From positions 43,187,886 through 43,251,885 of the forward strand of contig OX246746.1 in NCBI GenBank assembly GCA_945910005.1: DNA of 64,000 nucleotides, in the 5' to 3' direction. The stretch comes from Isoperla grammatica. Its lineage: Eukaryota > Arthropoda > Insecta > Plecoptera > Perlodidae. A program made the translations under genes and the position numbers. The notes beneath the pieces are model-generated. The model was not told the DNA's origin. It was given only the letters and a program-made list of their open reading frames with translations, and made no database searches. Position 1 is the first letter of the stretch, and each line of letters begins with the position of its first letter. Of the stretch, positions 12,764 to 22,672 are shown one piece after another.

Positions 12764-14597
12764 ATGCCTATCTCAGCGAGTAGAGACACAACGCAAAAGA
12801 GAGAGCCAACATGTCCTTCTAAGGGCAAAGTAAATTTTATGTTCTGGAACGCGGGTGGAATATCCCTAGAAAAATACACAGAATTTAAGAAAATGATTTT
12901 CATAAATGATATCGACGCATTCGCTATAACCGAAGCAGGAACTATTACCGATAATGACAATCTAGGAAAAGCGGACGTGACAGGATACAACATATATTGC
13001 CTTCCACGAGCCAGACAAATCTCCTCAGGTATAATCATTGGGGTTAAGAAGGAACTAACCACAAAATTTAAGATTATCCATGAGATGCAAGATGATGACA
13101 AGATAGAAGTGGCACAACTTGAATTGTGGAAAAACAGGACTAAAACAAAATACATCATAACTAGCGATGACATCGGTTAGTAAAATTACTAACCGGGTAA
13201 CCGAATTCGAAACCGGTTTAAAACCGGTTTTCAAAAAAAAAAAAAACGCTCTCCAAAATAAACATATTTACGTAAGGCTGTATCAGCGAGGGAGGTAAAG
13301 AACCTCAGTGCCGGCAGCCGAGATCGTAGATAAAACGACCTTTTCAGAGACCCCCCCCCCATACGGAATGAGATGCAGCTGGTCAAGGTCAAGTCACTCA
13401 CTGGCTGCTGGGTTGCATTGTGTTGAGCGATGGAAGGGGCTGGAGGGCGCTTCGCAGAACTGGGATGAATGACTAACGTGGTCGCGCTTGAACAATAACA
13501 ACTTGGAATTGTGCTCACTGGCTGGCCGGAAAAACCGATTATGAGAACACATAAAACGTACTATTGGATCAAATTTCCCTGACGGGCTGATTTTTGAAAC
13601 GCATTAACCTAAGAAACGTAGAAAAGCGAAACGCACAAAGGCGGTTTTACTGTATAATACAGCTGCTAATTAGTCCACACAAACAAGGAAATCCCAGGAA
13701 AGAAGACGAAATCTGAGTAGTCGACAGGTGGTTCCTTGTTACTACGGCACACTTGTCGTTAGGCAATCAACAACCCGCCCGCCCGCCCGTCAGAGGCGTG
13801 GCTCTTAGCGAGGGTGAAGCACACGCCGCGCAAAGAAGCAAAACCAAATCTTAAAATCGAAACCGGTTTTTATCAAAACCGGTTCGAAACCGGTTTTCGG
13901 TTAATCGATGTTATCACTAATCATAACATACAACCCACCACTGAACGAAACAAAAGTATTAGACCTTATAGTGCTGGATAAGAACACAATAGTGGTGGGG
14001 GATTTCAATGCTCCTAATAAGCTTTGGAACTATAAGGAAACAAACAAGGTTGGAAGCATTATAGAAGATTTCTTGGATAGCAACCCTGTAATGCTACTGG
14101 AGGGAACGCCATCACCTTACACATTCCTCTCATATAGAGGCTTTCAATCAAGACCGGACCTGGCTTTTTGCCACTCAAACATCTACGACAGTGTCAAACA
14201 AGTAAATCTGGAATCCCCATCTGGGGCTGGACACAAAGTGGTATTAATCACCAGAGAGAAAGTTATGTGGGAAGAGAAGGATGTTAGAGTTCGGTGGAAC
14301 TTTAAGAAAGCAAAGTGGGCAGAATACAGAAGTTACACTGAAGAAAGGTTCAGTAATAGAGCAATGGCAGAGGAAATAAACCAAGAGAGTAAGGAGATCA
14401 ACGAAATAATGCAAGAAGCTGCGGAAAAGCATATTCCAAGAGGAAAGGTAAAGAAATATAAACCATTCTGGAATGAAAACCTACAGAGAAAGAAGAAGGC
14501 AAGAGATAATGCTAGAAAAATAGCTGAAATGACAGGAGACATGCAGGATATGATAAAACTGAGGAAGGCACTTAAGCAGTGTTTAAAAAGGAAGTAA
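12764..14597 (+). pseudogene. LINE AP-endonuclease and linker, split by an insertion
   Basis: The first part (12764-13161) begins with a conserved NFMFWNAGG segment and a catalytic-site Glu in AITEAGT, as in exonuclease III-like endonucleases that nick target DNA for target-primed reverse transcription. The second part resumes at 13920 after the inserted element and contains VVGDFNAPNKLW, RPDLAF and a GAGHK segment, matching the GDFN, D and H active-site motifs of the family. The insertion and one copy of its duplication add 766 bp, which accounts exactly for the change of reading frame between the two parts. A Lys/Glu-rich helical linker follows, and a frameshift near 14580 closes this part. 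Confidence 0.88.
13162..13919. mobile_element. hAT-like non-autonomous element with 8-bp target duplication
   Basis: ATCATAAC flanks the element on both sides (13154-13161 and 13920-13927). The ends form an imperfect inverted repeat: TAGCGATGACATCGGTTAG on the left, and TAGTGATAACATCGATTAA reading inward from the right. Eight-base duplication and YARNG-type termini are the hAT signature. Subterminal AACCGGTT motifs are clustered at 13206-13232 and 13859-13896 and would be candidate transposase-binding repeats. No transposase frame is present; the interior has GC-rich and poly-C segments. Confidence 0.88.
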
Positions 14598-14908
14598 TCG
14601 AAAGCAAACGGAAGACTTTCCATGAGTTCGCAGAGAAAATAGACTACAGAAAAGACGGGGCTAAGGCACATAATTTTTTCTCGACAATGTGTAACAAAGA
14701 CAAGAAACACGAACGAAACGAACCTATTGAATATAAAAATAGCCAGCTAGTTACAGACACGGACAAAGCAGAAGCCTTCTGTGAGCACCTAGCAAAGGAG
14801 AGTAACATGAATCAGAAACATACAAGAGTGGTAAACCAAAAATACAAGGATGATAGGCTCAATTCCTACAATGGCCCCTTCCTTTTGGTGAACTTGATGC
14901 TGCCTTAA
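14579..14908 (+). pseudogene. LINE segment between endonuclease and RT, frameshifted
   Basis: This charged segment continues the LINE protein in the frame used by the RT, after a frameshift near 14580. It reads through a stretch typical of the endonuclease-RT linker (FHEFAEKIDY, KAEAFCEHLAKE). It closes at 14908 because of one indel near 14885; a second indel in the A-rich run near 14925 restores the frame used by the RT. Confidence 0.75.
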
Positions 14909-14926
14909 GCCGGCTTAAATATAAAA

Positions 14927-17245
14927 AAATCCCCTGGAATAGACCTAATACACCCGGAATTTCTGAAGAATCTTGGGAGACATGGAAAGGAAACAATCTT
15001 GAGGCTTTGTAATGAAACATGGGAAGGAAATATACCTGATAGCTGGAGAAAAGCGGAAGTGATCCCCATACTGAAGAAGGGTAAGGACAGTAGCAAGATT
15101 GAAAGTTACAGACCCATTTCACTTACTAGCATGACTGCAAAAGTAATGGAACATATGGTAAACTTCAGATTGAACAACTATCTGGAATCTAAGGAGTTGC
15201 TGTCACCACATCAAGCTGGATTCCGTAACAATCGCAGCACTGTCGACCAGATAGCACATCTAATGCAGGATGTGAAGGAAGGTTTTAATAAAACATTATC
15301 AACCCTGGCAGTACTGGTGGACTTCAAAGCAGCATTTGACAAAGTATGGCGAGGCAAACTACTACAGAAAATGTATAACATACAAATACCAGAAAATATA
15401 TATAGATGGACAAAGAACTTCATAAGCCAACGATTTATTAGGGTCAGGTACAACAACAAGAGATCAAAGTTCAGACAAACAAGGGCAGGAGTCCCTCAAG
15501 GTGCAGTATTGAGCCCAACCCTCTTCAATATACTAATAAATGACCTGGCAGAGTATATTCAAACAAGAAGTAAAGTGAAGGTGAAAATATATGCGGACGA
15601 TGTTGTAATGTGGTACTGTGGAAGAGACGAGGATGAAATCGAGAAAGAGATGAACAAAGCACTGAAGGCATTGGAAGAATGGTCAACACTCAATGGAATG
15701 GTAGTGAATGAACAGAAGACAGTGTACGACTACTACACAACTAGGCATTCGATCCCCAATTTTCAACTTAAATATGCAGAAACAACTCTAAAAAAGGAAG
15801 ACAATCCTACATACTTGGGAATGACATTAGATCAAAAAATGAAAGGGACAAATCAAATAGAAAAGATGTGTGCTGCAGGTAAAAGAAGGCTGAATTTAAT
15901 CAAGAGAGTGGCAGGAGTGCAATGGGGAGCAAATGAGGAGACACTAAAAACCACGTATAAGACATACGTTAGACCACTCCTGGAATATGGTAGTTCACTA
16001 CTTATTACAGCTTCAAAAGGAGCAAAGGAGAAACTGGACAGGGTACAAAACCAAGCCCTACGGATAATCACAGGTGGTGTGAAGACAACCCCAATTGCAG
16101 CAATGGAAGCAAAAACAAACATCCCACCTCTGGAGGCAAGGCGAAACAGAGCGGCAGTACACCTGCACGAGAAGCTAATACGGATGGACAGCACAGTATG
16201 GGACAGGGAACCTTATGAACATCTAAAGACCCAAAAAACATTCATCACAGTTGTGGAAGAGGTAAAGAAGGACCTAATTGGACACTTACAGCACACAACT
16301 AGAGAGAATATCCCACTACCCAACATAAATATCGCCATACTAGATGTCCCCCATGAACTGACTGTGGTAGGATTGGACAAGACAAAGGCAGCATACACAG
16401 GGGAGGAAATTAGAAGATTGGCGACAATGCATATCCATAAATACTACCCAGAGAACGAGTGGCTACATGTCTATACAGATGGTTCGGCAACACCAGGGGA
16501 AGGTCAGGCAGGTGCTGGAATATATTGCAGAGAGTTCGAAGAGTCCCATCCTGCTGGAGAGAATGGTAGTAATTATGATGGCGAGCTGACGGCAATAGGT
16601 AAAGCCCTACACAAAGTAAAAGACTGTAGCTACGATAGGATTGTCATACTAACAGACTCAAAAGCAGCTATACAAGCCATAGCCAGCAAGAAAGAAGTGG
16701 ACTCTGAGGTAAAACATTGTAAACTACAAATTCTAAGACTACAGAATAAAAACAAACTGATAACTCTACAATGGATACCATCACACTGCAGCATCTACGG
16801 AAACGATAAGGCCGACTATCTGGCCAAACGAGGAGCCAGAATGCCGCAACTGCCAAAACCTTTAACCCTCGAGTCTATGAAAGCACATGTAAATGCTGCA
16901 GCCACTAAGAAGATCAGGCAGGACTGGGTAGAGAAAGGTAGAAACAAGCCATGGCAGGAATATACCATGAGTTCAAAAAGGCCCACCAACCATCTTCCAC
17001 GGCAAATTGAAACGGCCCAGTTCAGGCTAAAAACGCAGCACGATCTTCTAGGGAAGCATCTCCACCGAATAGGGGTGTTTGAGACGAGTACCTGCAAGCT
17101 GTGTGGAAATGGGGAGCAGGATAGGAGCCACCTGTTTGTATGTCCAAAACTGGCAGGGGAACGTGACGCAATGCCGAGCGGCATGAAGAGGGTGGAGAAA
17201 GAAGCGTGTCTCTACTGGTTGACCAGATCCAGCATGATGGCATAA
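14927..17245 (+). pseudogene. LINE reverse transcriptase, RNase H and C-terminal knuckle
   Basis: Counting from the Met at 14999: residues 36-44 hold ESYRPISLT, 70-83 the GFRNNRSTVDQ segment, 105-117 LAVLVDFKAAFDK (catalytic Asp), 162-183 GVPQGAVLSPTLFN, and 198-201 the YADD catalytic box, followed by thumb motifs (YLGMTLDQKM at 272-281). RNase H occupies about 488-612 with Asp494, Glu529, Asp553 and a WIPSHC...DKADYLAK end (Asp603). Cys699, Cys702, His711 and Cys715 form a CCHC knuckle. The frame is open for 748 codons from 14999 to 17245, but homology begins earlier, at about 14927, so the Met at 14999 is not the true start. All RT and RNase H catalytic residues I checked are present, so the copy is young even though its upstream half is broken. 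Confidence 0.92.
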
Positions 17246-17969
17246 TAGCCAAATGTGGGCATTTGAGAAGAAGAAGAAGATATTACTCAATATTCAATAT
17301 TCCACATTTCTATAAATGTGTGACATGACATGTAGAAATGACATATAGACAATAGGTTTTAGCAATAGAACCTATTTAATTAATTTGACAGGGTTCCGAT
17401 TTTAGCAAAACACTAATTTTGTTATATGTTTTGTAGCATGTTGTTGAAATACCAAATTCCAGACTGCCCACGTACACGCCTTAGCCAAAGAAACGGGAAC
17501 AACAATGTAAGACCCCCACTGGATGTTATGCTAGAACTTGACGAAAAAGTGCAGAAAGCATCATGTTCAGCCCAAGAGTTAAGACAGATAACATACCGTA
17601 CTCTACACTCCCGGTACCCAGTGCCAACCTGGCTGCACAGTGCACCTGTATACGGATGGATCTGCAACACCACCTAAGGGACTTGCGGGAGCAGGAGTGT
17701 ATTGTCAGTTTTTTGAAAAACACACTGCAGCTGGCAAATTTGGAACAAACTTTGACGGGGAACTGGCAGCCATCCACCTTGCACTAACCGAAGTAGGCAA
17801 TATTAAGGCATCACAGCTAGTGGGGATCTAGGTAGATTCAAGGGCAGCACTACAAGCCTTGATATCTCAAAGAGATGCAGATTGTGAGATAACAGTAGCA
17901 TGTAGGGAAGATTACAAGCTACAAGCTCTACGACAAAGGCTGGAAAGTATGTCTTCAATGGATCCCTAG

Positions 17970-18616
17970 GAGGGATGTCAATACCCGGAAATAGTTGTAC
18001 TCGGGTACCCTCGCGCCGTACCCGGACTACCCGGGTAGTAAATAATACGAAATACGCGTTTGATCGTCATGGGTGTCAAATGATTCGCAAAGTTGTGGAA
18101 AGAGACATTATATTGGTAAACGGTATTAGGTTGCATTGTCTTCGATGCAAAACGATCACGAAAGTATTCAACAAAGCTTCAAAGCTTGCGTCTCTGCTAA
18201 GGTAGGCACAATGAATCCGGTGGTCGGCCGCGTCAAAGCGGTGACGTCATAAACCGAGCTCGAACACGAGAACATGATTGCAGTAAAGCTACGACGGGCG
18301 GGTGCACTCCCTCGGACTAGCGACCGTTTCGCAGCATTCTTCCATAGGCCTACAGAAGATGATACTAATTGGGCTTTACATCTCATTTTTTTGCAACGAT
18401 GGCTAATCGAGACGAGGGGGGGGGGGTGTCAAGTTAAATGTCGGCAAATTGAAAAGAGCGGCTCGTACAAAGACGCCAGTAGGAAATATCGCAATGATGA
18501 ATTGATTTTGTTTTGAACAGAAGAAGGGAACGGGTAGTACCGGGTAACGGGTATTGAAAAGTTGGAACCGTACCCGTGTGTCCCGGGCGGGTAACGGGTA
18601 CCCGTTGACATCCCTA
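17970..18616. mobile_element. hAT-like non-autonomous element with 8-bp target duplication
   Basis: ATCCCTAG occurs at 17962-17969 and again at 18617-18624, directly flanking the element. The left end reads GAGGGATGTCAATACCCGG; read inward, the right end is TAGGGATGTCAACGGGTACC. Subterminal CGGGTACCCG motifs are repeated at both ends. The interior holds a fragment of the SINE-like tail seen elsewhere (18370-18412) and a G9 run. No transposase frame is present. The insertion lies inside a conserved RNase H codon block of LINE copy 2. Confidence 0.88.
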
Positions 18617-19096
18617 ATCCCTAGTCATTGCTCAATAGTGGGAAATGAAAAAGTTGACTACCTGGCAAAGATGGGAGCTAAATTGAAACAAACTGAAAAG
18701 GCAATCTCACTGCAGTCCATCAAATCTATAATCAATAACCAAGTCAGCTTAGAGTTAAAGAAACAGTACGAAGTAGTTGTGTGAGGGAAAAGATGGGAAC
18801 CGCTTATAAGGAAGGAGAAAATGAACGCAAGGAAAATTGATAAGGAAGAAAAGAGAGTATACGAGGCAAATTTCCGGATGGACACCGGCCACGACTACCT
18901 TCAAGCCCATCTGCACAAAATAGGAGTGGTGGTTACAAGAACATGCCCACTCTGCAAAGAACAAGACCAGGATGCGGAACATCTTGCGACGTATGTCTCC
19001 CTGACAGCAGAAAGGGATCTAATGGAGGGGCAAAATATAGCAATAAGGAAATACGTGGCAAATCTTTATTGGGCAACTAGGCAGAGAATGGCATAA
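18617..19096 (+). pseudogene. C-terminal LINE protein remnant of copy 2
   Basis: After the insertion the LINE frame continues with the last RNase H motif (YLAKMGA, about 18658-18684), is interrupted by TGA near 18782, and resumes to the stop at 19094-19096. The C-terminus has QAHLHKIGVV, a Cys-x2-Cys-x8-His knuckle, and a YWATRQRMA ending equivalent to YWLTRSSMMA of copy 1. It is clearly homologous and clearly dead. Confidence 0.8.
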
Positions 19097-19135
19097 GTTC
19101 CAACTCTGGGTGTTCGAAAGAAGAAGAAAGAAGAA

Positions 19136-19754
19136 ATTTGTGAGTTTGATACTTGTAGTAATAAAGCCTTGGGCGAAAGCAATTTTCTTACAGATCGTAA
19201 ATATTATGACCATCTTATAAATAAATCAGCAAATAAGTGAGTGAGATGGTACTTACTTAAATAAATAAAATAAAAGATGTATTTTAAATAATAAACATAT
19301 AACAACTTACATGGAATGGATTTATAATCCACAACAGTTTGCACATGAGAGTTGGATACAAATACGTAGTGGTTGAAATTATTGTTTCGAGATAAGTTGG
19401 ACTGTTCTTTCGTTGTGACATAAAAATAAAATGGCAACTTATAGTCTCATAATTATCGCCACAATGAACCTTGTTTAAAAAAAACAACGCTGTCGACATA
19501 AGGTGATGAGTAATATTATATAAATTCTTATTTTCAATATTCGTACTTCCTCTTTACTCCCTATTATAAAATTGTGATCATATCTGTTATCAATATTATT
19601 TCATTGCTCGAGCAGTTTCATTTTAAATCCCAAGTGAGTAACGTCGTCCCGATAAACCCTATTTCCACCAGCAGTCACGTGGTCACTGATGTGTCCTCGG
19701 AATAAAGTGGAGTTATTCAAATTTAGCTGTATTACGTCGTCTATGTGAACCTTG
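19136..19754. other. AT-rich spacer between LINE copies
   Basis: About 620 bp without recognisable features. Several short hydrophobic frames on the minus strand are not supported by any motif. Confidence 0.5.
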
Positions 19755-19791
19755 TTGCTTGTTTTTTTTTTCCTGTGCAGAGTTGGCCTCT

Positions 19792-20210
19792 TCAGCCATT
19801 CTTCTTCCTTGCTATCCAATACAAGCCTGCCTCCTTCTCTGTCCTGCTCATTGAGTCGGGCAGGGAGTCAATGTCCTTCTTGAGGGCGGCGTATCTAAAT
19901 AGGTGCGCTCTGTCTTGATCTTTCAACTCACATAATCTACAGGTGGCCGGTTCGTTGGTAATGTTGAAGCGATGCAGGTGGAGTTGCAAGACGTCATGAC
20001 CGGTTGCAAGCCGGAACTGGGCGGTGGCCGTCTTCCTCGACCAGTCTTTGTCTGGCCCTTTCTTGATCTCGGTCCACCAGCTGTTTAGTTGTGCGGCCTC
20101 TTCTGTGGTGTTGCTGAAGATCTTTTTCGTGATTGACTTGATCTTGGTTTTCACGTTTTGGAAGGAGAGAGGCGCTGCTGGTGGTTGCGGTGCTTTTGTG
20201 GTACTCTTGG
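19792..20210 (-). pseudogene. LINE C-terminal domain of copy 3
   Basis: This minus-strand frame continues from the last RNase H helix (FLAKSTT near 20210) to the stop at 19792. It contains TAQFRLATGHDVLQLHLHRF and the knuckle TCRLCELKDQDRAHLFRYAAL, where Cys, Cys and His are present and the last Cys is replaced. The end, EKEAGLYWIARKK, matches the family. Confidence 0.85.
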
Positions 20211-20218
20211 CCAAGAAG

Positions 20219-20591
20219 CAGGGTGGATGATATTTTTGATTTTAATTAAAAAAATAAAAAATTATGATTTTTTTTATTTAAATCAGATTTTTTTTATTTA
20301 AATCGTTTTCTTGATTTAAATCAGATTGTTTTGATTTTTTTCGATTTAAATCAGATTTTAATTGATTTAAATCAACAATAAGAAGTGTTTCACAAAAGGG
20401 ATAATCAACTGGTAAATTGCAATTGCCAACAAACAATACTAATTGACAGGAAATAAACAAATAAATTTTCATTTTTCATATAATATGCGATTATGGTCTT
20501 CGAGGGAAATTGAAAATGAGATATATGCCTAGTTATGCTGGTAAGTTTTTTTGTTGATTTAAATCAATTGATTTAAATCAATTCCACTCTG
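20219..20591. mobile_element. 373-bp hAT-like MITE rich in GATTTAAATC
   Basis: CCAAGAAG flanks it at 20211-20218 and 20592-20599. The left end is CAGGGTGGAT; read inward, the right end is CAGAGTGGAAT. It is very AT-rich and contains repeated GATTTAAATCA motifs at both ends. Eight-base duplication and CAGnG ends identify a hAT-type miniature element. It splits the RNase H region of LINE copy 3 and makes the adjoining reading frames appear to end or begin in its sequence. Confidence 0.9.
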
Positions 20592-21702
20592 CCAAGAAGT
20601 CTGCTTTTTCATGCAGTGGCTAGGGATCCATTGAACCTCTAACGGTTTGTTTTGCTGACGGAGGCTGGCAAGGGAGTTTTTGAAAAGCAGCGATTTGGGG
20701 TGGAGGTTTGCTGCTTGCGATATGTATTGGATGGCTGAGACACTGTCGCTGAGGATGACAAATTTTGACTTGTTGAGGGGGAAAGCAGGGGTTTCGGCAA
20801 TTTTTTGTGCCCCCCTGGCGATGGCTGCAACCTCGGCGTCAAAGTATGTTTTGCCGGCACCCATTGGAGTGGCTTCGTCGAAGAAGATGCCGTGGATGCC
20901 ATAGCCTGTTCTGTTGGTGACAGAGTCGTAGGAGCCGTTCGTGAAGATGTGAACCCATTCCTGAAGAGGAAAATGCCTCTTCAGGTGCTCCTCGGCAAGC
21001 TTTTTCAGTTCTTTGTGGTCGTCTTTCTTTTCAATGCCGTCAATTATTGTCACCGGGGCGAGCTGATTGGATTTGTCCGGCAGAAGCTCTGGAAGTGGAA
21101 CATCAAGTGGTTGACGTGGTGCTTCCAGAAGCACAGGACAGTTTTTACTCTTCAATTGGTGGACTGTTTCAGCAAAGTTATTGTGTGCCTTGACTTTTGA
21201 GATTGGGTGGTTGAGCCATTTGTTGAGGTCGAGGCGTGCCAGTTTTTCATGCAGTTGGACAGCTCGCTGCTCTCTTCTTAGCTTCAGAGGCTCAATTTGG
21301 CTGTACCACTCCATGGCGACAATTGGGGTGGTTTTTACTGCTCCCGTGATGAGGCGCAGGGCTTGATCCTGGACTCTGTCAACATGGCTGGCGTGCGCTA
21401 TGGCGGCAGCAGGGAAGACTTCGGTGCCGTACTCGATGGCTGGTCTGATGTACGTTTTGTATGTCAGCGCCAGAGTGTCTAGTTTTGCTTCCCAGGATAC
21501 ACCAGCTACCCGTTGAAGGAGTCGCAGTCGTTTGTGACCTTTCTCTGCTGCCTTTTCAAAGTCTGCCGGTCTGCTGGTCATTTTTTTATCGAAGGTCACG
21601 CCGAGGTACTTCATCTCATCTGTCTGTTTGATATGTTTGCCATCAAGAGTGATGTTAAAGTTGAAGGGCTTATGGCTCATTGTGAAGTAGGTGCAGATGG
21701 TT
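20592..21702 (-). pseudogene. LINE RT thumb and RNase H remnant of copy 3
   Basis: The frame begins near 21702 and runs left. It has a YLGVTFDKKM thumb motif, TYIRPAIEYG, TPIVAMEW and then RNase H with HIFTNGSYD (the first catalytic Asp appears as Asn), FDAEVAAIARGAQ (Glu), VILSDSVSAIQYI (Asp) and WIPSHC. The Asp-to-Asn change at the first RNase H motif would impair catalysis. The frame then runs into the MITE. The Met near 21680 is internal to the domain and is not a start. Confidence 0.85.
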
Positions 21703-21710
21703 TTGCTTGT

Positions 21711-22227
21711 AGAAATTACAATTTGTAATGTGCAAAGTAACTACTGTTGTATCAATGCACGATATTGTAACAGTAGCTTTGTTCATTTGTCCTGTGATCA
21801 CTACTCCAGGAGTACGGTATTACAAAAACCCCGGTTTTCTGTCCTGGATTAAGTGTGATGGGAGTAGAGCTGCGACAAGTTCTTTTGTCCAGTGGTAACT
21901 TACTACAACTGTGATGGGAGTAAGGTTTTTACACCTGCTTCCTGAGTAGGAGTAGGAGGAACAACTGAAACGATCTCAACTGTGACAACTCTGTTTTTTT
22001 GTCCAAGTGGGAGTAACTGTGATTTCTACTCCCATATCCGTTATAATGACATATTTCCGGATTACTCCTGGCGTAAAATACTCCTGTTGAGGCAGGACAA
22101 ACGAACAAACCTAATGATATCATTTCTTCGAACACATCAAATGGTTGAGTATCAGCAACTTCAAATTTGCTTCAAACTTCAAACGTTTTGGTTTGCGATA
22201 GATGGCGCACGCGTAGCAATTCACAAA
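21711..22227. other. Unassigned stretch with GGAGTA-rich sequence
   Basis: About 500 bp beyond LINE copy 3. Sequences such as TGATGGGAGTA (about 21860 and 21913) recur loosely, suggesting a decayed repeat. No gene is seen. Confidence 0.4.
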
Positions 22228-22415
22228 TGATATTTGGGGTTTTACGTCCCATATTTTTGCAACGAGGCTAGTCGAGACGATGGGTGGGGGATTATGAGGA
22301 TGAAAAAACGCCACATGACATCCATGCCTAAGCCAGGATTCGAACCTGGAACGCAGAGACCGCTGTTTACTAGACCAACGCCTAATTGACCTCGGCCAAC
22401 TGCGCTGGTACTCCC
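22228..22415 (-). mobile_element. tRNA-derived SINE
   Basis: On the minus strand, a tRNA-like head at about 22415-22325 has a perfect B box, GGTTCGAATCC (plus-strand 22336-22346), and an A-box-like region near 22395. It is followed by a body and a 3' part ending near 22228 with CGTCTCGACTAGCC...GGGACGTAAAACCCCA. The same 3' tail occurs without a tRNA head at 18370-18412 and 32680-32745, so this is a dispersed family. It is too degraded at the acceptor stem to be a functional tRNA. Confidence 0.75.
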
Positions 22416-22672
22416 AATTCACAAAACTTGAGCACGTAGGGAAGTGTGATATATCATCCTCTACTTCCACACGTTGCGTATTTGTCTGTATTTCTTACCG
22501 CTGACAGTTGGCAATTGGACTAACTGTGTAACTCAAACTGCTTATTATTTCTACACGATGAAAGATATCAATATTTGATGAATACTATAACCTTCCTTGA
22601 AGCATTGCTGTTATAAAGAATGCCTTGTTTCGTTGATATGTAAACTCGTTTGTAATATAGAGCGATGTATAA

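Larger units (their letters stand above)
12650..17290 (+). mobile_element. Near full-length I-like non-LTR retrotransposon (LINE), copy 1
   Basis: The element carries, in order, an AP-endonuclease, a reverse transcriptase, an RNase H and a C-terminal Cys/His knuckle, then a short 3' end finishing in (GAA)n at about 17264-17280. RNase H downstream of RT in the same frame is typical of the I group and its relatives. The 5' boundary is not sharp; a GC-richer leader begins near 12650 and the first ATG is at 12764. No separate gag-like first frame was found. A 758-bp DNA transposon at 13162-13919 splits the endonuclease, and three small indels (near 14580, 14885 and 14925) disrupt the frame, so the copy is inactive. 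Confidence 0.9.
17440..19135 (+). mobile_element. 5'-truncated LINE, copy 2 (RNase H to 3' end)
   Basis: A second, older copy on the same strand begins just upstream of the RNase H. A pre-RNase H linker starts near 17440, and HLYTDGSAT is at about 17641, with a frameshift just before it. The RNase H is interrupted by a stop near 17829 and then, inside WIPSHC, by the element at 17970-18616. After the insertion GNEKVDYLAKMGA, a stop near 18782 and a C-terminal knuckle (TCPLCKEQDQDAEHL, final His-x4 position Tyr instead of Cys) follow. It ends like copy 1, with a (GAA)n-rich tail at about 19118-19135. About 150 bp of unrelated sequence separates it from copy 1. Confidence 0.85.
19763..21702 (-). 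mobile_element. 5'-truncated LINE, copy 3, with poly(A) tail and probable target duplication
   Basis: A minus-strand copy of a related but different subfamily. Its 3' end is at the left, with an A10 tail (plus-strand T-run at 19763-19771). The 5' truncation at the right falls in the RT thumb region near 21702. TTGCTTGT occurs at 19755-19762 and 21703-21710, a plausible 8-bp target duplication, though the T-rich context makes its edge ambiguous. Within it lie the RT C-terminus, RNase H and CCHC end, interrupted by the 373-bp element at 20219-20591. Confidence 0.82.

Noticed and set aside
12745..13173. 142-residue minus-strand frame
   Set aside because: Antisense shadow of the LINE endonuclease, which has clear motifs on the plus strand.
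22325..22415. A functional tRNA gene
   Set aside because: The B box is perfect, but the acceptor stem and anticodon arm do not fold convincingly and a SINE body is attached.
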